Shown one piece after another: positions 18,888-27,017 of a stretch of 64,000 bases of DNA. The DNA is from Gammaproteobacteria bacterium (lineage in GTDB: Bacteria; Pseudomonadota; Gammaproteobacteria; SZUA-140). Position 1 is the stretch's first letter; each line of letters opens with the position of its first letter. The notes under the pieces are model-generated. The model had not been told where the DNA came from and made no database searches. It saw only the letters and a program-made list of their open reading frames with translations. The stretch covers positions 1,426,001 through 1,490,000 of the forward strand of contig JADJWH010000001.1 of NCBI GenBank assembly GCA_016716465.1, written 5' to 3'. Position numbers and translations under genes: made by a program.

Positions 18888-19322
18888 TTATTCCTCGATT
18901 TTGCCGCCCGCGGCCTCGATGGCGGCGCGGGCACCCTTGGTGACCGCGATGCCGCGCAGGGTAACCGCCACGCCGATCTCGCCCGAGGCGATCACCTTGG
19001 CGCGCTCGACGCGGCCGTTGATGACGTTGGCCTGCTTGAGCGCGGCGAGGTCGATCACGTCCGCCTTCACCTTGGCGAGTTCCGACAGGCGCACCTCGGC
19101 GCGGTCGCGCGCCATGCGCGAGACGAAACCGACCTTGGGCAGGCGGCGGTGCAGCGGCATCTGGCCGCCCTCGAAACCGAGCTTGTGATAACCGCCCGCG
19201 CGCGCGTACTGGCCCTTGTGGCCGCGTCCGGCGGTCTTGCCCAGCCCGGAACCGACCCCGCGTCCGACGCGGCGGGCCACCCGCTTGGCGCCCGGCGCCG
19301 GCTTGAGTGTGTTCAAGCGCAT
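18888..19322 (-). CDS. rplO: 50S ribosomal protein L15
   Basis: L15, 144 residues from MRLNTLKPAPG, is a late-assembling large-subunit protein. The glycine/arginine-rich N-terminal tail (RVGRGVGSGLGKTAGRGHKGQ) and FEGGQMPLHRRLPKVGF are characteristic. A second ATG three bases upstream (19325) overlaps the rpmD stop as TGATG and could be the coupled start. I chose 19322 because it matches the family's usual first residues. Confidence 0.97.
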   Translation of the reverse strand: MRLNTLKPAPGAKRVARRVGRGVGSGLGKTAGRGHKGQYARAGGYHKLGFEGGQMPLHRRLPKVGFVSRMARDRAEVRLSELAKVKADVIDLAALKQANVINGRVERAKVIASGEIGVAVTLRGIAVTKGARAAIEAAGGKIEE

Positions 19323-19324
19323 CA

Positions 19325-19519
19325 TCAGCCTACTTCCTCGCATTTGATCATGTAGGAGATCTTGTTGATCATCCCGCGCGTGCACGGCGTGTCCTCGACC
19401 GTGGCGGACTGGTGCAGTCGGCGCAGACCGAGTCCCTGCGCGCAGGCCTTGTGCGCGGCCAGGCGCCCGTGCAGGCTGCGGACCAGCGTCACCTTGAGGG
19501 TTTTCTTTCCCGCGGCCAT
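19325..19519 (-). CDS. rpmD: 50S ribosomal protein L30
   Basis: L30, 64 residues, begins MAAGKKTLKVTLVRSLHG and contains GLGLRRLHQSATVEDTP, the conserved core of bacterial L30. The start ATG at 19519 overlaps the rpsE stop by one base (TGATG). The family is usually 58-62 residues; the C-terminal SYMIKCEEVG is a little longer. Confidence 0.98.
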   Translation of the reverse strand: MAAGKKTLKVTLVRSLHGRLAAHKACAQGLGLRRLHQSATVEDTPCTRGMINKISYMIKCEEVG

Positions 19520-20022
19520 CACAGGATCTCCTCGACCTTCTTGCCGCGCTTGCGTGCGACTTCCTCGGGGTTCGTCATTTCCTGCAGCCCCTTGATGGTG
19601 GCGCGGACGACGTTGACCGAATTCGAGGAGCCGATGCACTTGGCCAGCACGTCGTGCACGCCGAGCACCTCGAACACCGCGCGCATGGCGCCGCCGGCGA
19701 TGATGCCGGTACCCGCCGACGCCGGCTGCATGAAGACCTTAGCCGCGCCGTGCGTGGCCATGATCGGATACTGCAGCGTGCCGCCGTTGAGCTTGACCTG
19801 CTTCATGTTGCGGCGCGCGTTGTCCATCGCCTTCTGGATCGCCGCCGGCACCTCGCGGGCCTTGCCGCTGCCGAAACCGATCTTGCCGTTGCCGTCGCCG
19901 ACCACGGTCAGCGCGGAGAAACCGAACTGGCGTCCGCCCTTGACGGTCTTGGACACGCGCCGTACCGCGACCAGTTTCTCCTGCAGCTCATCGCTGCTTT
20001 CGCTTGCCTCGAATCTCGCCAT
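19519..20022 (-). CDS. rpsE: 30S ribosomal protein S5
   Basis: S5, 167 residues, helps form the mRNA entry channel and affects decoding accuracy. The double-stranded RNA-binding half (LVAVRRVSKTVKGGRQFGFSALVV-like, here FSALTVVGDGNGKIGFG) precedes the C-terminal GTGIIAGGAMRAVFEVLGV. Length equals E. coli S5 (167). Confidence 0.99.
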   Translation of the reverse strand: MARFEASESSDELQEKLVAVRRVSKTVKGGRQFGFSALTVVGDGNGKIGFGSGKAREVPAAIQKAMDNARRNMKQVKLNGGTLQYPIMATHGAAKVFMQPASAGTGIIAGGAMRAVFEVLGVHDVLAKCIGSSNSVNVVRATIKGLQEMTNPEEVARKRGKKVEEIL

Positions 20023-20037
20023 CGTATCGACCCTTGC

Positions 20038-20394
20038 TTAGAATTCCAGCCCGTGTTCACGCGCGGCATCGGCCAGCGCCTTCACGCGCCCGTGATATTT
20101 GTATCCCGACCGGTCGAAAGCGACCCGGGTCAGGCCGGCCGCCTTGGCCCGCTCCGCGATCATCTTGCCGACCACGGCCGCCGCCGAGGCATTGCCGGTG
20201 TAACCCTCGAGCGCCGCCTTGACGTCGGCGTCCAGCGTGGACGCGCTGGCGACGACGCTGGAAGCATCCGGCGTGTGTACCTGCGCGTAAATGTGCCGGG
20301 GCGTGCGGAAAACGCTCAGACGATAGGCTTCCAGCTCCCTCATCTTGGCGCGTCCACGACGCGCGCGCCGCAAGCGTGTCAGTTTCTTGTCCAT
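20038..20394 (-). CDS. rplR: 50S ribosomal protein L18
   Basis: L18, 118 residues from MDKKLTRLRRARRGRAKM, binds 5S rRNA with L5 and L25. The motifs FRTPRHIYAQV and VAFDRSGYKYHGRVKALADAAREHGLEF are conserved, and the length matches E. coli (117). An in-frame TTG at 20406 would add four residues but has no homologue support, so I prefer ATG 20394. Confidence 0.98.
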   Translation of the reverse strand: MDKKLTRLRRARRGRAKMRELEAYRLSVFRTPRHIYAQVHTPDASSVVASASTLDADVKAALEGYTGNASAAAVVGKMIAERAKAAGLTRVAFDRSGYKYHGRVKALADAAREHGLEF

Positions 20395-20408
20395 GTGTTT
20401 TGCCAACC

Positions 20409-20942
20409 TTATTTCTTCTTGGCCTCTTTGAGGACCACCTGTTCATCCGCGTAACGCACGCCCTTGCCCTTGTAGGGCTCCGGCGGACGGTAGGCGCGGA
20501 TATCGGCGGCCACCTGACCGACCTTCTGTTTGTCGATGCCCTTGACCACGATCTCGGTCTGGCTCGGGGTCTCGATCGTGATCCCCTCGGGGATCGGGTA
20601 ATTGACCGGATGTGAGAAACCGAGCGTCAGGTTAAGGGCCTTGCCCTGCACCTGGGCGCGATAACCCACGCCGACCAGGGTGAGCTTGCGCTCGAAGCCC
20701 TTGCTTACACCGGTCACCATGTTCTTCAGCAGCGCGCGCACCGTGCCGGACATGGCATGGAACAGCCCGCTTTCGTCGTCGAGCTGGACCTTGAGCTCGC
20801 CGTCCTCCTGCACCAGCCGGATCGCCGCCGGGATGTCGCGCCGCAGCTCGCCCTTGGCGCCCTTGATGGCGACCGTGCCCGGGTTCACGGTAACGGCGAC
20901 CCCGGAGGGCAGCGTGATGGGTTGTTTAGCTATTCTTGACAT
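20409..20942 (-). CDS. rplF: 50S ribosomal protein L6
   Basis: L6, 177 residues, sits near the factor-binding site. It shows the duplicated fold: N-terminal MSRIAKQPITLPSGVAVTV and the C-terminal half with LNLTLGFSHPVNYPIPEGI and the signature RPPEPYKGKGVRYADE. Length equals E. coli L6 (177). It lies between rpsH and rplR. Confidence 0.99.
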   Translation of the reverse strand: MSRIAKQPITLPSGVAVTVNPGTVAIKGAKGELRRDIPAAIRLVQEDGELKVQLDDESGLFHAMSGTVRALLKNMVTGVSKGFERKLTLVGVGYRAQVQGKALNLTLGFSHPVNYPIPEGITIETPSQTEIVVKGIDKQKVGQVAADIRAYRPPEPYKGKGVRYADEQVVLKEAKKK

Positions 20943-20952
20943 GGCTCCTCAC

Positions 20953-21348
20953 TCACGAAACCAGGCAGATGACTTCGCCGCCCTGACCCTTGGCGCGCGC
21001 GGCGCGGTCGGTCATGACACCGGCCGAGGTGCTCACGATGGCGATGCCGAGTCCGCCCATGACCTTGGGCAGCTCGTCGCGGCCATGATAGGTGCGCAGG
21101 CCGGGACGGCTCGCGCGCTTGAGGGTCGAGATCACCGGCTTGCCCTCGAAGTACTTGAGGGTGATCGTCATCGAGTTCTTGCCACCCTCCTGCGTCACTA
21201 CGCAGTCGGCGATGTAGCCCTCGTCCTTCAACACGCCCGCGATCGCCGCCTTCAGCTTCGAGGCGGGCATCGTCACCGTCGCAACGCCGTTCTGCTGCGC
21301 GTTGCGAATGCGGGTCAGCATGTCTGCTATTGGATCCGTCATACTCAT
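20953..21348 (-). CDS. rpsH: 30S ribosomal protein S8
   Basis: S8, 131 residues, binds helix 21 of 16S rRNA, and in E. coli represses the spc operon at the rplE region. It starts MSMTDPIADMLTRIRNAQ and ends with the conserved GGLGIAIVSTSAGVMTDRAA and GGEVICLVS. Length is normal (130 in E. coli). Confidence 0.99.
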   Translation of the reverse strand: MSMTDPIADMLTRIRNAQQNGVATVTMPASKLKAAIAGVLKDEGYIADCVVTQEGGKNSMTITLKYFEGKPVISTLKRASRPGLRTYHGRDELPKVMGGLGIAIVSTSAGVMTDRAARAKGQGGEVICLVS

Positions 21349-21372
21349 AAGATTGTCCTGTACCGTTGTGAA

Positions 21373-21678
21373 CTACCAGCTCGCCTTGACCAGGCCCGGG
21401 ATATCTCCGCGCATGGCGGCTTCGCGCAGCTTGTTGCGGGCGAGACCGAACTTGCGGTAATAGCCGTGCGGGCGACCCGTCAGGCGGCAGCGGTTGCGCA
21501 GCCGGCTGGGGCTGGCGTCGCGCGGCAACGACTGGAACTTGCGGCGCAGCTCGGCCTTCTCCTCCAGGCCCAGCTTGGGATCACGCAGCTGGTTCTTCAG
21601 CTCGGCCCGCTTGCCGGCATACTTGCGGATCACGCGCTGACGGCGGATCTCCCGGTTGACCATGGACGTCTTTGCCAT
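21373..21678 (-). CDS. rpsN: 30S ribosomal protein S14, zinc-free form
   Basis: S14, 101 residues, is the long form found in most Proteobacteria. It starts MAKTSMVNREIRRQRVIRKY and contains LPRDASPSRLRNRCRLTGRP and the C-terminal REAAMRGDIPGLVKASW. Only one cysteine is present, so unlike S4 and L36 in this operon it does not have the four-cysteine zinc ribbon. Confidence 0.99.
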   Translation of the reverse strand: MAKTSMVNREIRRQRVIRKYAGKRAELKNQLRDPKLGLEEKAELRRKFQSLPRDASPSRLRNRCRLTGRPHGYYRKFGLARNKLREAAMRGDIPGLVKASW

Positions 21679-21690
21679 AATTCCTGTTCC

Positions 21691-22230
21691 TCAGTTTCTG
21701 AACGGAAAGCTGAACGATTCGAGCAGGGCGCGGGCCTCTTCGTCGGTCTTCGCGCTGGTCGTCAGCGTAATGTCCATCCCGCGGATCGCGTCGATCTTGT
21801 CGTATTCGATCTCGGGGAAAATGATCTGCTCACGCACGCCCAGGGTGTAGTTGCCGCGGCCGTCGAAGGCACGCCCGTTCACGCCGCGGAAATCGCGGAT
21901 GCGCGGAATCGAAATGCTGATCAGGCGATCCAGGAATTCATACATGCGATCGCGGCGCAGCGTCACCTTGCAGCCGACAGGCCAGCCCTCGCGCACCTTG
22001 AAGCCGGCGATGGACTTGCGCGCCTCGGTGACCACCGGCTTCTGGCCGCTGATCTTCTCCATGTCGGCGACGGCGTTCTCGATCACCTTCTTGTCGGCGA
22101 TCGCCTCGCCCACGCCCATGTTGATCGTGATCTTCAGCAGGCGGGGCACCTCCATCACGCTCTTGTAGGAGAAGCGCTGCATCAGCTGCGGCACCACCTT
22201 GTCCTGATAGAATTCCTTCAATCTTGCCAT
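21691..22230 (-). CDS. rplE: 50S ribosomal protein L5
   Basis: L5, 179 residues, binds 5S rRNA and contacts P-site tRNA. Conserved segments are RLKEFYQDKVVPQLMQRFSY, ITINMGVGEA, ARKSIAGFKVREGWPVG, LISISIPRIRDFRGV and DITLTTSAKTDEEARALL. Length matches E. coli (179). In E. coli the start of rplE is part of the S8 target on the spc mRNA; I did not verify that structure here. Confidence 0.99.
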   Translation of the reverse strand: MARLKEFYQDKVVPQLMQRFSYKSVMEVPRLLKITINMGVGEAIADKKVIENAVADMEKISGQKPVVTEARKSIAGFKVREGWPVGCKVTLRRDRMYEFLDRLISISIPRIRDFRGVNGRAFDGRGNYTLGVREQIIFPEIEYDKIDAIRGMDITLTTSAKTDEEARALLESFSFPFRN

Positions 22231-22249
22231 GACGTTCAGCCTGCCCGAT

Positions 22250-22567
22250 TCAACTGTCCAGAACTTCGTTATTCGACTTGAAGAAGCGCACCTTGCGCCC
22301 GTCTTCCAGCGTGCGGTAGCCGACCCGATCGCCTTTCTTCGTCAACGGGTTGAACAGCATCACGTTGGAGACATGAATCGGCGCCTCCTTCTCCACGATC
22401 CCGCCCGCGATGCCGCGCGTGGGATTCGGCTTGGTGTGACGCTTCACCATGTTGACGTTCTCCACGATCACCCGCTCGCTGTCCACCACGCGGACGACCG
22501 TGCCGCGCCGGCCCTTGTCCCTGCCGGCGATCACGATCACATCGTCGTTCTTCCTGATCTTGCTCAT
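22250..22567 (-). CDS. rplX: 50S ribosomal protein L24
   Basis: L24, 105 residues, starts assembly of the large subunit. The KOW motif is at the N-terminus (NDDVIVIAGRDKGRRGTVVRV), followed by NMVKRHTKPNPTRGIAGGIV and the C-terminal DGRKVRFFKSNNEVLDS. Length is normal (104 in E. coli). Confidence 0.99.
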   Translation of the reverse strand: MSKIRKNDDVIVIAGRDKGRRGTVVRVVDSERVIVENVNMVKRHTKPNPTRGIAGGIVEKEAPIHVSNVMLFNPLTKKGDRVGYRTLEDGRKVRFFKSNNEVLDS

Positions 22568-22595
22568 CTCGAACCTCGTTGTGCCCCGCCGCGCC

Positions 22596-22964
22596 TCAGA
22601 GAACTTCCGGCGCCAGCGATATGATCTTCATGAACTGCTCGGTGCGCAGTTCGCGCGTTACCGGCCCGAAGATGCGCGTGCCGATCGGCTGCTTCTGGTT
22701 GTTGAGCAGCACCGCCGCGTTGGTGTCGAAGCGGATGATGGAACCGTCGGGGCGGCGAATACCCTTGCGGGTACGCACCACGACCGCGTCGTACACCTCG
22801 CCCTTCTTGACCTTGCCGCGCGGTATCGCGTCCTTGATGCTGACCTTGATGATGTCGCCGATGCCGGCATAGCGGCGATGCGACCCGCCCAGCACCTTGA
22901 TACACATCAGTTCGCGCGCGCCGCTGTTGTCCGCGACGTCCAGCCTTGTCTGCATCTGAATCAT
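22596..22964 (-). CDS. rplN: 50S ribosomal protein L14
   Basis: L14, 122 residues, forms part of the bridge between subunits. It starts MIQMQTRLDVADNSGARELM and holds the signature VVVRTRKGIRRPDGSIIRFD and TNAAVLLNNQKQPIGTRIFG. It is conventionally the first gene of the spc operon, though here it lies only 31 bp after rpsQ with no clear promoter. Confidence 0.99.
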   Translation of the reverse strand: MIQMQTRLDVADNSGARELMCIKVLGGSHRRYAGIGDIIKVSIKDAIPRGKVKKGEVYDAVVVRTRKGIRRPDGSIIRFDTNAAVLLNNQKQPIGTRIFGPVTRELRTEQFMKIISLAPEVL

Positions 22965-22995
22965 TTTTCCGTCTCCTTCAAGCGGCCGGCAGCGG

Positions 22996-23256
22996 TTATT
23001 CCGCCCGTCCGACGACCTTGACCAGGCGCCACGCCTTGGTCTTCGACAGGGGGCGCGACTGCTCGATGATCACCATGTCGCCTTCCCTGCATTCGTTGTT
23101 CTCGTCATGCGCGTGCAGCTTGGAGGAGCTGCGCACGTATTTCTTGTAGACCGGATGCGGCAGTCTGCGCTCGACCATGACGGTGATGGTCTTGTCCATC
23201 TTGTTGCTGATGACGCGGCCCGTGATGCTGCGCGTCGCCTTCATCTGTTCGCTCAT
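22996..23256 (-). CDS. rpsQ: 30S ribosomal protein S17
   Basis: S17, 86 residues, is an early-assembling OB-fold protein. Conserved segments are ITGRVISNKMDKTITVMVE, and CREGDMVIIEQSRPLSKTK near the C-terminus. The start at 23256 overlaps the rpmC stop by four bases (ATGA). It is the last gene of the S10 group. Confidence 0.99.
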   Translation of the reverse strand: MSEQMKATRSITGRVISNKMDKTITVMVERRLPHPVYKKYVRSSSKLHAHDENNECREGDMVIIEQSRPLSKTKAWRLVKVVGRAE

Positions 23257-23453
23257 TGGGATCCGCCCTTGGTTTTCTCGTTCAGCACCGTGTACAGCCG
23301 CGCGATGTCGCGCCGCACGTTACGAATGCGGTGGCTCTGGCCCAGCTGGCCGGTGCCCTTCTGCATGCGCAGATTGAACTGCTCGCGCAGCAGGCCGAGC
23401 AGATCCTGCTTCAGCTCGGGGACGCCCTTGCCTCTCAATTCTTTCGCTTTCAT
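23253..23453 (-). CDS. rpmC: 50S ribosomal protein L29
   Basis: L29, 66 residues, is a two-helix protein near the exit tunnel that docks trigger factor and SRP together with L23. It begins MKAKELRGKGVPELKQDLLG and has FNLRMQKGTGQL and the signature RIRNVRRDIARLYTVLNE. The ATG at 23453 overlaps the rplP stop (TGATG). An in-frame GTG three bases earlier is also possible. Confidence 0.98.
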   Translation of the reverse strand: MKAKELRGKGVPELKQDLLGLLREQFNLRMQKGTGQLGQSHRIRNVRRDIARLYTVLNEKTKGGSQ

Positions 23454-23866
23454 CACATCACCGTCCTGACCACGAACGCCGTCTTGATCGGCAGCTTCGC
23501 GGCCGCCAGCTTGAATGCCTCGCGCGCGACATCCTCGGTCACGCCTTCCATCTCGTACAGCATCTTGCCCGGGTGCGTCACCGCGACCCAGAACTCGACG
23601 TTACCCTTGCCGCTTCCCATACGAACCTCGAGCGGCTTCTTGGTCACCGGGGTATCGGGGAACACGCGGATCCAGACCTTGCCGCCGCGCTTCACAAAGC
23701 GGGTCATGGCGCGGCGGGCGGCCTCGATCTGGCGCGCCGTGATGCGGCCGCGCGCGACCGCCTGCAGGCCGTACTCGCCGAAACTCACCTTGTTGCCGCA
23801 GGTCGCAACGCCGCGGTTGCGCCCCTTCATCTGCTTGCGGAATTTGGTTCTCTTTGGCTGCAGCAT
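23453..23866 (-). CDS. rplP: 50S ribosomal protein L16
   Basis: L16, 137 residues, contacts A- and P-site tRNA. It starts MLQPKRTKFRKQMKGRNRG and carries the signature GRITARQIEAARRAMTRFVKR split over residues about 50-70, then KVWIRVFPDTPVTKKPLEVRMG. The length is one residue longer than E. coli (136). Confidence 0.99.
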   Translation of the reverse strand: MLQPKRTKFRKQMKGRNRGVATCGNKVSFGEYGLQAVARGRITARQIEAARRAMTRFVKRGGKVWIRVFPDTPVTKKPLEVRMGSGKGNVEFWVAVTHPGKMLYEMEGVTEDVAREAFKLAAAKLPIKTAFVVRTVM

Positions 23867-23887
23867 CTTACATCCCTATCCTGAAAG

Positions 23888-24565
23888 TTAGGCGGACTCG
23901 ACCTTGTCGGCGCCGCCATCGGCCTCGTGCGCGTCGCGGTCGAACACCTCGCCCTTGAAGACCCATACCTTGACGCCGATCGCGCCCGACGCGGTGCGCG
24001 CCTCGGTGAAGCCGTAATCGATGTCGGCGCGCAGGGTGTGCAGCGGCACACGGCCTTCGCGATACCACTCGCTGCGCGCGATCTCGGCGCCGTTCAGGCG
24101 GCCGGCCACGTTCACGCGGATGCCGAGGGCGCCCAGGCGCATCGTGTTGGTCACCGCGCGCTTCATGGCGCGGCGGTACATGATGCGGCGCTCGATCTGC
24201 TGCGCGATGCTCTCGGCCACCAGCTGGGCATCGAGCTCGGGCTTGCGGATCTCCTCGATGTTGATGTGCACGGGCACCTTCATCATCTCGGCGACTTCCT
24301 TGCGCAGGACCTCGATATCCTCGCCCTTCTTGCCGATCACCATGCCCGGACGCGCGGTCTGGATGGTGATGTGCGCGGTGCGCGCCGGACGCTCGATCTG
24401 GATGCGGCTCACCGAGGCCTGGGCCAGCTTCTTCTTGAGAAACTCGCGCACGCGCAGGTCGGTGAGCAGGTAGTCGGCGTAGTTCTTCGAATCGGCGTAC
24501 CACTTGGAGGTCCAGTCCTTGACGATGCCAAGACGGATGCCGGTCGGATGTACTTTCTGGCCCAT
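23888..24565 (-). CDS. rpsC: 30S ribosomal protein S3
   Basis: S3, 225 residues, lies at the mRNA entry pore. The N-terminal part starts MGQKVHPTGIRLGIVKDW. The KH domain includes RPGMVIGKKGEDIEVLRKEV and the C-terminal domain has GARGIRVNVAGRLNGAEIAR-like sequence (GALGIRVNVAGRLNGAEIAR) and ADIDYGFTEARTASGAIGVKV. The tail is acidic. Length is normal (233 in E. coli). Confidence 0.99.
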   Translation of the reverse strand: MGQKVHPTGIRLGIVKDWTSKWYADSKNYADYLLTDLRVREFLKKKLAQASVSRIQIERPARTAHITIQTARPGMVIGKKGEDIEVLRKEVAEMMKVPVHINIEEIRKPELDAQLVAESIAQQIERRIMYRRAMKRAVTNTMRLGALGIRVNVAGRLNGAEIARSEWYREGRVPLHTLRADIDYGFTEARTASGAIGVKVWVFKGEVFDRDAHEADGGADKVESA

Positions 24566-24587
24566 GATGTCCGCTCTCTAAATAGCT

Positions 24588-24929
24588 CTACTTGTCGCTC
24601 ACCGCCACGGTGATGTGGCTGCTGCGCTTCAAAATCCGGTTGGTGCGGCCGCGCGCGCGCGGGCTAAAGCGCTTCTGCTGCGGACCCTCATCCACGAAGA
24701 TGCGCGATACCTTGAGTTCGTCGATGTCGGCGCCCTCGTTGTGTTCGGCATTGGCAATGGCCGAAAGCAACAGCTTCCGCACGGCCACCGCCGCGTCCTT
24801 GGGGCTGAAGGCGAGCATGTTCAGGGCCCGGTCGACCGGCAGGCCGCGGATCTGGTCCGCCACCAACCGGCATTTCTGGGCCGATATGCCCGCGTATCTG
24901 CGCTTAGCGTAAACTTCCATCTTCGCCAC
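24588..24929 (-). CDS. rplV: 50S ribosomal protein L22
   Basis: L22, 113 residues, lines the exit tunnel with its beta-hairpin. It reads YAKRRYAGISAQKCRLVADQ at the N-terminus and ends with GPQQKRFSPRARGRTNRILKR, the hairpin and signature, then THITVAVSDK-like sequence. The loop is of wild-type length, with no insertion of the macrolide-resistance kind. It lies six bases after rpsS. Confidence 0.99.
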   Translation of the reverse strand: MAKMEVYAKRRYAGISAQKCRLVADQIRGLPVDRALNMLAFSPKDAAVAVRKLLLSAIANAEHNEGADIDELKVSRIFVDEGPQQKRFSPRARGRTNRILKRSSHITVAVSDK

Positions 24930-24935
24930 CCGTGA

Positions 24936-25209
24936 CTATTTGGTCTTCTTGTCCGCCGCGTGACCCTTGAAGGTGCGCGTCGCGGCAAATTCGCCCAGCT
25001 TGTGTCCGACCATGTTCTCGGTCACCAGGACGGGCACGTGCTGGCGCCCGTTGTGCACGGCGATGGTCAGGCCCACCATGTCGGGCAGGATCATGGAACG
25101 CCGCGACCAGGTCTTGATCGGACGCTTGCTGTTCTCCGCGACCGCCTGGTCCACCTTCTTGATCAGGTGCAGGTCGATGAACGGCCCCTTTTTTGATTGA
25201 ACGTGGCAT
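24936..25209 (-). pseudogene. rpsS: 30S ribosomal protein S19, frame broken by one extra base in a homopolymer
   Basis: S19 binds in the 30S head near S13. The start ATG at 25209 reads MPRSIKKG, then the frame is lost. The remaining protein (VDQAVAENSKRPIKTWSRRS, NGRQHVPVLVTENMVGHKLG, TRTFKGHAADKKTK) is in the next frame and stops at 24936. The break is at AAAAAAGGGGCC (25186-25197): with three G instead of four the reading is IKKGPFIDLHLIKK and a normal 90-residue S19. Because S19 is considered essential and nothing else is altered, I infer a base-insertion error in the sequence. The interval is 274 bases, one more than a multiple of three. Confidence 0.96.
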
Positions 25210-25245
25210 TGCTACCCTCTGCGGCTCGATTCTGTCCGGCTATCC

Positions 25246-26070
25246 TTACTTCGTCCTGCGGTCGCGCACGATCATGTTGCCGGTGCGCTTGTTCTTCCGC
25301 GTCTTGTATCCCTTGGTCGGCTGGCCCCACGGCGTCACCGGGTGCTTGCCGAAGTTACGGCCCTCGCCGCCGCCGTGCGGGTGATCCACCGGGTTCATCG
25401 CCGTGCCGCGCACGGTCGGGCGGATGCCGCGCCAGCGCTTCGCGCCGGCCTTGCCGAGCGAGCGCAGCGAATTCTCGGAGTTGCTGACCTCGCCGATGAC
25501 GGCGCGGCAGTCGACCATGATGCGGCGCATCTCGCCCGAGCGCAGGCGCAGGATGGCGTAGGCACCTTCCTTCGCGATGAGCTGGGTGGAGGCGCCGGCG
25601 CTGCGCGCCAGCTGCGCGCCCTTCCCGGGCTTCATCTCCACGCAGTGGATCTCGGTGCCGACCGGGATGTGGCGGATCGGCAGGCAGTTGCCGCGGCGGA
25701 TCGGCGCATCGCTGCCCGACAGCAGTTCGTCACCCGCGCTGACGCCCTTGGGCGCGACGATGTAGCGGCGTTCGCCGTCGGCGTACAGCAGCAGGGCGAT
25801 GTGCGCGCTGCGGTTCGGGTCGTACTCGATGCGCTCGACGCGGGCCGGGATGCCGTCCTTGTCGCGCTTGAAATCGATGATACGGTAATAGCGCTTGTGG
25901 GCGCCGCCGACATGGCGCACCGTGATATGACCGTTGTTGTTGCGGCCGCTGCCACGGGTCATGCTCTCGATCAGCGCCGGATGCGGATCGCCCTTGTGCA
26001 GATCGGGATGCACCACCTTCACTACGAAGCGGCGCCCGGCCGAAGTCGGTTTGGTCTTTACGAGTGCCAT
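25246..26070 (-). CDS. rplB: 50S ribosomal protein L2
   Basis: L2, 274 residues, is needed for subunit joining and lies close to the peptidyl transferase centre. It starts MALVKTKPTSAGRRFVVKV and contains RNNNGHITVRHVGGAHKRYY, then VRGTAMNPVDHPHGGGEGRN with the conserved functional His in the loop, and the basic tail TRKNKRTGNMIVRDRRTK. Length is one more than E. coli (273). Confidence 0.99.
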   Translation of the reverse strand: MALVKTKPTSAGRRFVVKVVHPDLHKGDPHPALIESMTRGSGRNNNGHITVRHVGGAHKRYYRIIDFKRDKDGIPARVERIEYDPNRSAHIALLLYADGERRYIVAPKGVSAGDELLSGSDAPIRRGNCLPIRHIPVGTEIHCVEMKPGKGAQLARSAGASTQLIAKEGAYAILRLRSGEMRRIMVDCRAVIGEVSNSENSLRSLGKAGAKRWRGIRPTVRGTAMNPVDHPHGGGEGRNFGKHPVTPWGQPTKGYKTRKNKRTGNMIVRDRRTK

Positions 26071-26095
26071 GTCTCTATCGTCCCGTCACTGTCCT

Positions 26096-26392
26096 TTAGT
26101 GCTGCCCGGCGAAATCGATGTCGAAGCCGGGCTTGAGGGCCACATAGGCCTTCCTGAAATCGGCGCGCTTGCCGAACGAAGCGCCGAAGCGCTTGGTCTT
26201 GCCGCCGCAGTTGACCACCCGAACCTGCTCGACCTGCACGTTGAACATGTGCTCGACCGCCTGCTTGATCTCGGGCTTGGTGGCATCGGGGGCGACGCGG
26301 AACACGAACTGCTTGTGCTTGTCGGCCACCACGGTCGCCTTCTCGGAGACGTGGGGGGACAGCAGGATCTTCATCAGGCGTTCCTGGTTCAT
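26096..26392 (-). CDS. rplW: 50S ribosomal protein L23
   Basis: L23, 98 residues from MNQERLMKILLSPHVSEKAT, is the chaperone and SRP docking site at the tunnel exit. The conserved segments VADKHKQFVFRVAPDATKPE, VEQVRVVNCGGKTKRFG and DFRKAYVALKPG are present. Its start overlaps the rplD stop by four bases (ATGA). Confidence 0.98.
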   Translation of the reverse strand: MNQERLMKILLSPHVSEKATVVADKHKQFVFRVAPDATKPEIKQAVEHMFNVQVEQVRVVNCGGKTKRFGASFGKRADFRKAYVALKPGFDIDFAGQH

Positions 26393-27006
26393 GCGAGCTG
26401 CTCCTCGAATTTCTTCACCGCGGCCGCCGTCATCAATACCTTCTCGAAACGGATCAGGCTGACCGGATCCACCGCGGCGGCGTTCATCACCTCGACCTTG
26501 TGCAGGTTGCGCGCGGACAGCATCAGCTTGTCGTCGTTGCTGTCGGTGACCACCAGCACGCTGTCGAGACCGAGCCCCTTCAGCTTCTCCACCAGCGACT
26601 TCGTCCTGGCGTCCTCGACTCCGAAGCTGTCCACCACCACCAGCCGGTCCTGCCGCAGCAGCTCGGACAGGATGGAGCGGATCGCCGCGCGATACATCTT
26701 GCGGTTGACCTTCTGCGAATAATCCGCGGGGACCGCCGCGAAGGTCTTGCCGCCGCCGCGCCACAGCGGGCTGCGGATGCTGCCGGCGCGGGCGCGGCCG
26801 CCGCCCTTCTGCTTCCAGGGCTTGATGCCGCCGCCGCTGACCTGGGAGCGCGTCTTCTGGGCATGGGTGCCGGCGCGGCCGGCGGCCAGATACGCGGTCA
26901 CCACCTGGTGCACCAGCGCCTCGTTGAATTCGCAGCCGAAGGTGGCGTCGGCAACCTGCAGCGCGCCCCCGGACTTGCCCGTCGAACTTTTCAGCGTGAT
27001 ATCCAT
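26389..27006 (-). CDS. rplD: 50S ribosomal protein L4
   Basis: L4, 205 residues, has a globular domain and a long tunnel loop with RAGTHAQKTRSQVSGGGIKP and KQKGGGRARAGSIRSPLWRG. In E. coli it also represses the S10 operon at the rpsJ leader. The ending AAAVKKFEEQLA is typical. Length is close to E. coli (201). Confidence 0.99.
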   Translation of the reverse strand: MDITLKSSTGKSGGALQVADATFGCEFNEALVHQVVTAYLAAGRAGTHAQKTRSQVSGGGIKPWKQKGGGRARAGSIRSPLWRGGGKTFAAVPADYSQKVNRKMYRAAIRSILSELLRQDRLVVVDSFGVEDARTKSLVEKLKGLGLDSVLVVTDSNDDKLMLSARNLHKVEVMNAAAVDPVSLIRFEKVLMTAAAVKKFEEQLA

Positions 27007-27017
27007 GAACCGATTCC

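Noticed and set aside
25186..25197. Programmed frameshift in rpsS at A-AAA-AAG
   Set aside because: That slippery sequence drives a -1 shift, but a +1 correction is needed to restore S19. Ribosomal protein S19 is not known to be frameshifted.
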